Source: Opitutales bacterium (GTDB lineage Bacteria; Verrucomicrobiota; Verrucomicrobiia; Opitutales; Opitutaceae). Taken from it: a stretch of 5,895 bases of DNA. How positions within the stretch are numbered: position 1 is the first letter of the stretch; the number at the start of each line of letters is the position of its first letter. The translations under genes and the position numbers were made by a program. The stretch covers positions 1 through 5,895 of the forward strand of contig JAJFLS010000585.1 in NCBI GenBank assembly GCA_021772595.1. Direction: 5' to 3'. This document shows, one piece after another, positions 1 to 5,453 of the stretch. Below the pieces are notes generated by a model, which worked only from the letters and a program-made list of their open reading frames with translations, made no database searches and was not told the origin of the DNA.

Positions 1-1
1 C

Positions 2-796
2 CTGGGTCTGGCCATCAGCCACAATCTGGTCGAGGCAATGGGAGGCTCCCTCCAAGTCGAGAGCGAATTGGAAAAAGGCAGCCGCTTCTGGTTCGACGCC
101 GCCTTCCCGCTCTCCAGCGCAGCGCCGGCCGAAGAGAAACAGGAACGATCCATCATCGGCTACCAAGGCGACCGACGCACCGCATTGATCGTCGACGACA
201 TCCTCTCCAACCGGGCCGTCCTCGTCGACTTGCTAGAGCCTCTGGGATTCAGGACTATCGAGGCCGAAAACGGCGAAGAGGCCCTCGATCTGGCCCGCGA
301 ATCCCAGCCCGACATCATCCTGATGGACCGAAGAATGCCCGTCATCGACGGCCTGGAAACTGCCCGGCGTCTGAGGCAGATTCCGGGGCTCGAGCGGATC
401 CCGTTCATCTCCATCTCCGCCAGCGTATCCAAGGAAGCCCGCTCTGAGGTGCTCGCAGCCGGATACACCGACATTCTGGACAAGCCCATCAGTTGGAACA
501 GCCTGGCATCGCAACTCGAGATGCATCTGTCATTGGAATGGAAATACACGGACAGCGAATCTGAGAGTACGCCGGAAGAGGAATTCGTCCTGCCCCCGAA
601 GGAGAAGCTCGAGGAGCTGGCCGGATTCGTCAAACTCGGCAGCATCGTCGGCATCGGAGAATGGGCCAGCCATCTCGCAGCCGAAAGCGTCTGCTACCAA
701 CCCCTCGCCAACGCCATCCTTGAGCTGGCCGGAAACTTCGACATCAAAGGCGTCGGCGCCCTCGCCGAGCAATCCTTGAAGCGAGCCGAGGACTGA
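2..796 (+). CDS. Hybrid sensor histidine kinase, C-terminal part (5' end outside window)
   Basis: The reading frame is open from base 2 and ends at TGA 794-796, giving 264 visible codons. The first codons read LGLAISHNLVEAMGGSL, the G2 box of a HATPase_c domain, so the sensor, dimerisation domain and most of the ATPase lie upstream; the ATG at 38 is internal, not a start. A receiver domain follows, with the acidic pair at 194-199, the phosphoacceptor Asp at 326-328 inside DIILMDRRMP, and the conserved Lys at 482-484 in DILDKPIS. After an acidic linker comes a helical tail of about 75 residues ending in AEQSLKRAED; it contains no suitable His, so it is not a normal HPt domain. By homology the protein is a membrane sensor that phosphorylates its own receiver. 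It is about 80% identical to the end of the kinase at 1132-5172 and lies in tandem with it. Its sensor type cannot be seen. The family call is secure. Confidence 0.93.
   Translation: MGLAISHNLVEAMGGSLQVESELEKGSRFWFDAAFPLSSAAPAEEKQERSIIGYQGDRRTALIVDDILSNRAVLVDLLEPLGFRTIEAENGEEALDLARESQPDIILMDRRMPVIDGLETARRLRQIPGLERIPFISISASVSKEARSEVLAAGYTDILDKPISWNSLASQLEMHLSLEWKYTDSESESTPEEEFVLPPKEKLEELAGFVKLGSIVGIGEWASHLAAESVCYQPLANAILELAGNFDIKGVGALAEQSLKRAED
693..768 (+). repeat. 76-bp perfect direct repeat, copy 1
   Basis: Bases 693-768 are identical, third codon positions included, to 5069-5144. Both lie in the same frame in the C-terminal tail of the two hybrid kinases (YQPLANAILELAGNF and onward). The surrounding parts of the two genes diverge visibly, especially in the receiver domain. 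This pattern suggests recent gene conversion or a recent duplication with uneven divergence. Confidence 0.9.
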
Positions 797-1131
797 CGCC
801 AGCTCGCTCGCCGATTCCTCTGTAGCCGCGATCGCTGATCGCGGTTCGTCTTGTTTCCTATTCCGCGACCAGCGATTGAGGCTACAGAAAACGGCAACGC
901 TCAAGGAAAACCACGCGCCGAAAACCCTTACTACAATCGAATGGATAAACTAGACATGAGCTCGTCGAACGCCTAATTTATCAGCTGTGGCTAATGGTGA
1001 ACACAGAAACGACAATCTGGAACAAGAGCTTCCCTAATAGCCAAAAGAAAGAGGGAGCCCTCAGCGGTAGGAGTCCACAAGATTAGCCAGCACACAGTTT
1101 GAAACGTAGAAAACAGAGAGCCTTCGACCGG
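797..1131. other. Intergenic region between the two paralogous kinases
   Basis: No convincing gene is seen here. The region holds the REP-like inverted repeat at 819-888 and, further on, a short perfect hairpin (GAGGG at 1051-1055, CCCTC at 1058-1062, 2-base loop) without a T-run. A 30-codon ORF at 994-1086 is in frame with the downstream kinase but is closed by TAG at 1084-1086. It lacks a good ribosome binding site and its product resembles nothing I know. I see no strong sigma-70 promoter pair. The promoter of the downstream kinase, if it has its own, is expected here. Confidence 0.6.
819..888. repeat. REP-like inverted pair (BIME-like hairpin)
   Basis: The arms 819-844 and 863-888 are imperfect reverse complements, pairing at about 23 of 26 positions around an 18-base loop. 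The left arm alone has the architecture of a REP element: GTAG at 822-825, then a perfect 8-bp stem, CCGCGATC (826-833) and GATCGCGG (837-844), with a 3-base GCT loop. The right arm is a degraded copy in the opposite direction, with CTAC at 882-885. Pairs of inverted REPs are known as BIMEs and are mobilised in trans by RAYT transposases; no such gene is in the window. The element begins 22 bases past the stop of the upstream kinase, so its transcript could fold and protect or end that mRNA. There is no T-run, so a classic intrinsic terminator is unlikely. Confidence 0.7.
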
Positions 1132-4100
1132 ATGAAGCAGAGCAAAGCGTCAGCCCTCTGGGCCTGGCTGCTATTCTTTAACTTCTCGTTCTATTCAGCC
1201 GCCCAGAACGAACCTACGGCTGCGGCCGATCTTAAATTCACTCGGCTGTCTTTGCAAGAAGGGCTTTCGAGCTCAAGCGTTATGTGCGTACTGCAAGACC
1301 GCCAAGGATTCATTTGGATAGCCACTCAAGGGGGCGGTCTGAACCGCTACGACGGCTACGACTTCAAAGTCTACAAACAGGATCTTGAAGACGAGACCAG
1401 CATCGGTAGCAACTTCATATGGACGCTACTCGAAGACAGGGCCCACAATCTCTGGGTTGCCACTGCGGGAGACGGCCTGAATCTTTACGACCCCAATACC
1501 GACGGCTTCATTCGCTTTGCACCCGATCCCAACGATCCCGCCAAATTGCCCCATTCCGTTGTGAAATCACTCTACGAAGATTCGGGCGGCACGCTATGGG
1601 TGGGCAGTAGAGGCGGTTTGAGCAAATTCAATCGGGATACTAAAAAATTCTACACCTACCCGAACGAATCGGACGATTCAGTTGATTTCGGTCACTTCGG
1701 CGTCGTCGCTATTCTGGAAAACCGCGAAACCGGGATGCTTTGGATTGGGCTCGGCAACAACGGAGGCTTGGTGAGCTTCGATCGTGAAACCGGACGATTC
1801 GTCCAATATAAGTCCGATCTCGAAGATCCGACGACCCTCAGCAACAACAATCTGCAGCACCTCTTCCAGGATCGACAAGGCGATTTATGGATCTCCACCG
1901 AGAGCGGATTGAACCGCTTTGACCGAGAAAACGATTCGTTTATCCGCTATCTCCATCGACCCGATGATCCCGGAAGCATAAGCGACGATTGGATCTACTG
2001 GTCCTACGAAGACAGCCAAGGTCGCTTCTGGGTAGCCACCCTTGAAGGTCTAAACTGGTTCGACCAACGGCGCGAAACCTTCACACGCTATTACCAGGAC
2101 TCGATTCAAACGCACAGTCTCAGTAATAACAATATCCGGACCATCTATGAAGACAATGCCGGCGCGGTCTATTTCGGTACAAACGGTGGCGGTTTGAATC
2201 GTCTCGATATCGAGCCGGAAAAATTCACCACGTACCGCCACAATCCCAGCGACCCGAACAGTCTAACCGGAGGATCCGCAAACGCAGTCGAGGCAGACAG
2301 CCGCGGCAACGTCTGGATCGGCACTCAAAACGGTCTCAACCGATTCGACCCGCGAACGGGGGCCTTCACCCGCTATACGAATGACTCCAAAGATCCCGCC
2401 AGCATTAGCTACAATTCGGTCAAATCCATCGAAGAAAATCCCAACGGAGGAATCTGGATCGGCACGGAGGAGGGCCTGAACTTCTTTGACGGACAGAACA
2501 TTACCCGCTATCTCCACGATTCCAAAGATCCGAACAGCATTGGCGGCAACTATATTTCGGGACTGATCTCAGATAAAAAAGGGGGGCTTTGGATATCCGT
2601 TTACGGTGTTGGCTTAGACTATTTTGACGGACGAAAATTTACCCATTATACAGTTGATAGAGACAACCCTACTGGAATTAGCGGGCATTGGCTGCGTCAA
2701 TTGGTCAAGGGTTCGAGCGAGGGACTATTTTGGCTCGCCGATGCATCTGGAAATGGGTTGCTGCGGCTTGACGCAATCAACGGAGTCTTCACCTACTTCT
2801 TGCTTGATCGCGAGCATCCTACCCAAGCGGCACTCAACACGCCAGAGGAACTTTACCCAGATGAAAATGGAATGCTATGGGTAGGAGCCCAATCGGGCCT
2901 GTTCTTATTCGATCCCGATGCAGAGCAATTCGTCCAGCACTATACCACAAGCGACGGTTTGGCGGATAATTTCGTGACATCCATCGCCGGCGACAATCAG
3001 GGCCAATTGTGGGTGGGCACCAAAAACGGACTTTCCCGCTTTGATCCGCAAAGCCAGACCTTTCGCAACTACAACGAAAGCGACGGTTTGCAGAGCAACG
3101 AATTTAGTCAAGGCAGTATAGCCAAGACATCTGACGGGCGGATCTACTTGGGGGGCTATGGAGGAGTCAGCGCCTTTTATCCTGGACAGCTAAGAGACAA
3201 CCCACGCAAACCGCAAGTGGTCCTGACCGGCTTTGAACTGTTCAACCAGCCCGTCCTGATTGGCGCCAAAGACTCGCCCTTGGAGCAAGCCATCAACCTC
3301 GCTGGTAGCCTGGTTCTACGCCACGATCAGTCGGTCTTTACCTTTGAGTATTCAGGGCTGAACTACTCTATCCCGGAGAAAAATCAATACGCCTACAAAA
3401 TGGAAGGCTTCGACGAGGATTGGAGCTATACGACATCAGACCGCCGCTACGCCACCTACACGAATTTGGATCCGGGCAGCTACATCTTCCGCGTCAAAGC
3501 CTCCAATAACGATGGCATATGGAATGAGGAAGGGATTAGTATCCAAGTCACTGTATTGCCGCCGTGGTGGCAGACGCTTTGGTTTAAAAGCGTAGCGGTT
3601 GCGTTAGTAGCGTTTCTGGCTGTCGGCACTTTCTCTTGGCAACGTCAAACCGCGATTCACCGCGAGCGAGAGCTCGAGATGCAGGTATTCGAACGTACTC
3701 AAGAACTGGCTACAAGCAATGCGCAACTTGAACAAGCCAAAGAACAGTCTGACATCGCCAAGGAGAAGGCGGAAGTCGCCAACCAGGCCAAGAGCGAGTT
3801 CCTGGCCAACATGAGCCACGAGCTCCGCACCCCCCTCAACGCCGTCTTGGGATTCTCCCAGATCATGCAGCGCGAAGATGAGACGCCCCGGACCAGCCGC
3901 CACCTCGGCATGATCCGCGAAAGCGGAGAGCACCTGCTCACACTCATCAACGACATCCTCGACCTTTCGAAGATCGAGGCCAAAAAGCTCGAACTGCAGC
4001 CCCAGCCAACCAGCCTGCCTGCCTTTCTCCGAACCATCGTCGGCATCATCAGCGCGCGAACCGAGCTGAAGGATCTCCAGCTCGTCTACGAGCCCGAGCC

Positions 4101-5172
4101 CGACCTGCCCGACAACATCCAGGCTGACGAGACCCGCCTTCGGCAGGTACTGCTCAACCTCCTCGGAAACGCCGTCAAATTCACAGACAGCGGACAAGTT
4201 ACCTTGCGGGTCGGAGTTGCAAATGGCGAATCCCAGCCGAACATTCCTCATTCTTCATTCTGCACTCTTCATTTCGACGTAACGGACACCGGCATCGGCC
4301 TGCCGCCCGACAAGCTCGAGACAATCTTCGAGCCCTTCGAGCAGATCGGCGACACCATCCAACGCAACCAAGGAACCGGTCTCGGTCTGGCCATCAGCCA
4401 CAGCTTGGTCGAGGCGATGGGTGGGTCCCTCCAGGTCGAGAGCGAACTGGGAAAAGGCAGCCGCTTCTGGTTCGACGCCACCTTCCCGCTCGCCAGTGCC
4501 GCACCCGAAGCGCGCCAAGAACGCGCCATCACCGGCTACCATGGCGAGCCACGCACCGCCTTGATCGTCGACGACATCCACTCCAACCGTGCCGTTCTGA
4601 TCGACATGCTCGTCCCGCTTGGCTTCAAGACCATCGAAGCGAAAAACGGCCGCGAAGCCCTCAAGCTGGCCGAAAGTGTAAAACCAGACATCATCCTGAT
4701 GGACCGGAGGATGCCCCTCATCGACGGCCTGGAAGCAGCTCGGCGCCTGAGGCGAATGCCGGGGTTCGACCGGATCCCGCTCATTTCCACCTCAGCCAGC
4801 GTATCCAAGGAGGCACGCTCCGCGGTGCTCGCGGCTGGATACACCGATATTCTGGACAAGCCCATCAGCTGGAACAACCTGGCATCGCAACTCGAGAAGT
4901 ATCTGTCATTGGAATGGCAATACGCGGACAGAGTATCAGAGAAAGCGCCAGAAGAGGAGTTCTATCTGCCATCAAAGGAGAAGCTCGAAGAGCTGGCCGG
5001 ATTCGTCAAACTCGGCAGCATCGTCGGCATCTCCGACTGGGCCAGCAACCTCGCAGCCGAAAGCGTCCGCTACCAACCCCTCGCCAACGCCATCCTTGAG
5101 CTGGCCGGAAACTTCGACATCAAAGGCGTCGGCGCCCTCGCCGAACAATGCCTCAAGCAATCCGAAGATTGA
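1132..5172 (+). CDS. Two-component hybrid sensor histidine kinase with double Reg_prop propeller and receiver
   Basis: This is a one-protein signalling system of 1346 residues. Order: Sec signal peptide 1-24 (basic start, hydrophobic WAWLLFFNFSFYSAA, likely cut after Ala24); 14 Reg_prop-type blades, about 35-685; Y_Y_Y domain, about 697-813 (YAYKMEGFDEDW, DPGSYIFRVKAS); one membrane helix, 818-836; coiled coil to about 884; HisKA with His896 in NMSHELRTP; HATPase_c with N box (Asn1009, Asn1013), G1 box DTGIG from Asp1052 and G2 box GTGLGLAIS 1081-1089; receiver with Asp1147/1148, phosphoacceptor Asp1191, Ser1221 and Lys1243; helical tail 1274-1346. The propeller should sit in the periplasm and bind a ligand, with kinase and receiver in the cytoplasm. 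All catalytic residues are present. Unlike Bacteroides HTCS sensors it has no AraC output. I chose ATG 1132 because it gives a standard signal peptide; TTG 1099 is the alternative (11 residues longer, in-frame stop at 1084), and neither has a strong Shine-Dalgarno. The ligand is unknown. Confidence 0.95.
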   Translation: MKQSKASALWAWLLFFNFSFYSAAQNEPTAAADLKFTRLSLQEGLSSSSVMCVLQDRQGFIWIATQGGGLNRYDGYDFKVYKQDLEDETSIGSNFIWTLLEDRAHNLWVATAGDGLNLYDPNTDGFIRFAPDPNDPAKLPHSVVKSLYEDSGGTLWVGSRGGLSKFNRDTKKFYTYPNESDDSVDFGHFGVVAILENRETGMLWIGLGNNGGLVSFDRETGRFVQYKSDLEDPTTLSNNNLQHLFQDRQGDLWISTESGLNRFDRENDSFIRYLHRPDDPGSISDDWIYWSYEDSQGRFWVATLEGLNWFDQRRETFTRYYQDSIQTHSLSNNNIRTIYEDNAGAVYFGTNGGGLNRLDIEPEKFTTYRHNPSDPNSLTGGSANAVEADSRGNVWIGTQNGLNRFDPRTGAFTRYTNDSKDPASISYNSVKSIEENPNGGIWIGTEEGLNFFDGQNITRYLHDSKDPNSIGGNYISGLISDKKGGLWISVYGVGLDYFDGRKFTHYTVDRDNPTGISGHWLRQLVKGSSEGLFWLADASGNGLLRLDAINGVFTYFLLDREHPTQAALNTPEELYPDENGMLWVGAQSGLFLFDPDAEQFVQHYTTSDGLADNFVTSIAGDNQGQLWVGTKNGLSRFDPQSQTFRNYNESDGLQSNEFSQGSIAKTSDGRIYLGGYGGVSAFYPGQLRDNPRKPQVVLTGFELFNQPVLIGAKDSPLEQAINLAGSLVLRHDQSVFTFEYSGLNYSIPEKNQYAYKMEGFDEDWSYTTSDRRYATYTNLDPGSYIFRVKASNNDGIWNEEGISIQVTVLPPWWQTLWFKSVAVALVAFLAVGTFSWQRQTAIHRERELEMQVFERTQELATSNAQLEQAKEQSDIAKEKAEVANQAKSEFLANMSHELRTPLNAVLGFSQIMQREDETPRTSRHLGMIRESGEHLLTLINDILDLSKIEAKKLELQPQPTSLPAFLRTIVGIISARTELKDLQLVYEPEPDLPDNIQADETRLRQVLLNLLGNAVKFTDSGQVTLRVGVANGESQPNIPHSSFCTLHFDVTDTGIGLPPDKLETIFEPFEQIGDTIQRNQGTGLGLAISHSLVEAMGGSLQVESELGKGSRFWFDATFPLASAAPEARQERAITGYHGEPRTALIVDDIHSNRAVLIDMLVPLGFKTIEAKNGREALKLAESVKPDIILMDRRMPLIDGLEAARRLRRMPGFDRIPLISTSASVSKEARSAVLAAGYTDILDKPISWNNLASQLEKYLSLEWQYADRVSEKAPEEEFYLPSKEKLEELAGFVKLGSIVGISDWASNLAAESVRYQPLANAILELAGNFDIKGVGALAEQCLKQSED
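1279..3180 (+). repeat. Fourteen tandem propeller-blade repeats in the sensor domain
   Basis: The unit reads roughly (I/V)-x-x-(I/L)-x-(E/Q)-D-x-x-G-x-L-W-(I/V)-(G/A)-T-x-x-G-L-x-x-(F/Y)-D. The LW tryptophan codons fall at 1315, 1453, 1597, 1741, 1888, 2029, 2314, 2455, 2590, 2731, 2878 and 3010. Blades 7 (about 2170) and 14 (about 3145) have Tyr at that place. Spacing of neighbouring units is 132-147 bases (44-49 residues). Fourteen units fit two seven-bladed propellers, as established for Bacteroides HTCS sensors. The linkers often carry D-P-x-S-(I/L), for example SKDPASI and SKDPNSI in blades 8 and 9. Blade 11 (about 2695-2835) is the most divergent. Confidence 0.88.
4242..4276. repeat. 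Heptamer tandem repeat (CATTCNT-like, five units) inside the ATPase domain
   Basis: Five consecutive 7-base units can be read: CATTCCT, CATTCTT, CATTCTG, CACTCTT, CATTTCG. They lie in frame between the N box and the G1 box of the kinase and encode IPHSSFCTLHFD. Three heptamers equal 21 bases, so such a tract can expand in steps of seven residues without breaking the frame. In this family the stretch is a short surface loop, so it tolerates insertion. The tract has fewer G and C bases than its surroundings, which suggests it was inserted. Confidence 0.75.
5069..5144 (+). repeat. 76-bp perfect direct repeat, copy 2
   Basis: This is the partner of 693-768. A single mismatch (5068 against 692) separates it from further upstream identity. 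Similarity continues weakly past the stop codons, where both genes share TGACGCCA. The duplicated module therefore includes the gene end and abuts REP-like sequence in both copies. Confidence 0.9.
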
Positions 5173-5181
5173 CGCCATCGT

Positions 5182-5200
5182 TCAGCGATCGCGGCTACAG
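5182..5200. repeat. REP-like half-copy after the second kinase
   Basis: Bases 5182-5200 are the exact reverse complement of 820-838 (19 of 19), including the GCGATCGC palindrome (5185-5192) and the inverted GTAG, read here as CTAC (5196-5199). The second half of the hairpin is poorly kept on the upstream side (5174-5181), so this copy looks truncated or decayed. It starts 9 bases after the stop codon of the kinase. Confidence 0.7.
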
Positions 5201-5229
5201 GTGGATACTCGAAGGAGATTTGATTAAAG

Positions 5230-5388
5230 ATGTCACTTCGTCATCATATTTGTCCTTGTCACCGTCTTGATCTGAAGCGTTGGACGAAGACGATTGTATC
5301 TAATCAGGTGACAGAAAAAATAGCGCCCGGCTACTCCTTCTTTTTTACTAATCAGTTGTGTATTCATTGTGTTTCTTTAATGTTGTGA
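5230..5388 (+). CDS. Possible small ORF, 52 codons, unknown
   Basis: An ATG at 5230 opens 52 codons up to TGA 5386-5388. AAGGAG at 5212-5217 is a good Shine-Dalgarno but lies 12 bases upstream, rather far. The product is basic and rich in His and Cys (HHICPC near the start, CIHC near the end), with no signal peptide or family I recognise. Codon use looks unlike the neighbouring genes, and a chance ORF in AT-rich spacer is the more likely reading. Confidence 0.18.
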   Translation: MSLRHHICPCHRLDLKRWTKTIVSNQVTEKIAPGYSFFFTNQLCIHCVSLML

Positions 5389-5394
5389 TCTCTC

Positions 5395-5408
5395 GCCTCT
5401 CTAGAGGC
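5395..5408. promoter_or_regulatory. Short palindrome, possible operator or hairpin
   Basis: GCCTCT (5395-5400) and AGAGGC (5403-5408) are perfect inverted arms around CT, 46 bases upstream of the ATG at 5454. The position would suit an operator or a 5' leader hairpin. A six-base arm can also arise by chance, so this is only a candidate. Confidence 0.2.
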
Positions 5409-5444
5409 ATATTACCCCTTTAAGAGAATACCCGGTGTAATTTT

Positions 5445-5450
5445 GAGGGA
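5445..5450 (+). promoter_or_regulatory. Ribosome binding site for the kinase-like gene
   Basis: GAGGGA at 5445-5450 precedes ATG 5454 by three bases, or four to five if AGGG or GAGG is taken as the core. It is the best Shine-Dalgarno in the window apart from the one at 5212-5217. It decides the start of the next gene and argues that the missing kinase N-lobe is a real feature rather than a misplaced start. Confidence 0.6.
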
Positions 5451-5453
5451 AAA

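Larger units (their letters stand above)
5173..5453. other. Intergenic region before the kinase-like gene
   Basis: This stretch is visibly AT-richer than the flanking genes. It contains the REP-like half-copy, a doubtful small ORF (5230-5388), a weak 4-bp stem (TAGC 5321-5324 with GCTA 5330-5333) followed eight bases later by six Ts (5341-5346) that might act as a poor terminator, and a short palindrome at 5395-5408. I cannot name a convincing sigma-70 promoter. None of the three frames continues the downstream kinase fold upstream of 5454, and 281 bases would be too short for a full kinase N-lobe. Confidence 0.6.

Noticed and set aside
160..654. Antisense ORF opposite the first receiver, with a similar one at 4536-4877
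   Set aside because: Their likeness simply follows from the homology of the two sense genes. Composition (Ser/Arg rich) is that of a shadow frame.
828..835. GCGATCGC as a cyanobacterial HIP1 site
   Set aside because: It occurs only within the REP-like arms here, whereas HIP1 in cyanobacteria is dispersed at high density, including in genes. The gene content does not point to cyanobacteria strongly.
994..1086. 30-codon ORF upstream of the large kinase, as a leader peptide
   Set aside because: It lacks a good ribosome binding site and has no attenuator structure or residue bias. The short hairpin at 1051-1062 lies within it but no alternative pairing is seen.
2624..2884. Overlapping + ORF of 86 codons, possibly reached by frameshift at A6G6
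   Set aside because: The main frame stays intact with continuous propeller blades, the run is not in a canonical slippery phase, and the alternate product has no domain.
3604..4251. Antisense ORF of 215 codons opposite the kinase core
   Set aside because: It is opposite a well-supported catalytic domain in GC-rich DNA, where long antisense frames are common. The product resembles no family I know.
5321..5346. Intrinsic terminator after the large kinase
   Set aside because: The stem is only four base pairs and the six Ts begin eight bases after it, so a working terminator is unlikely.
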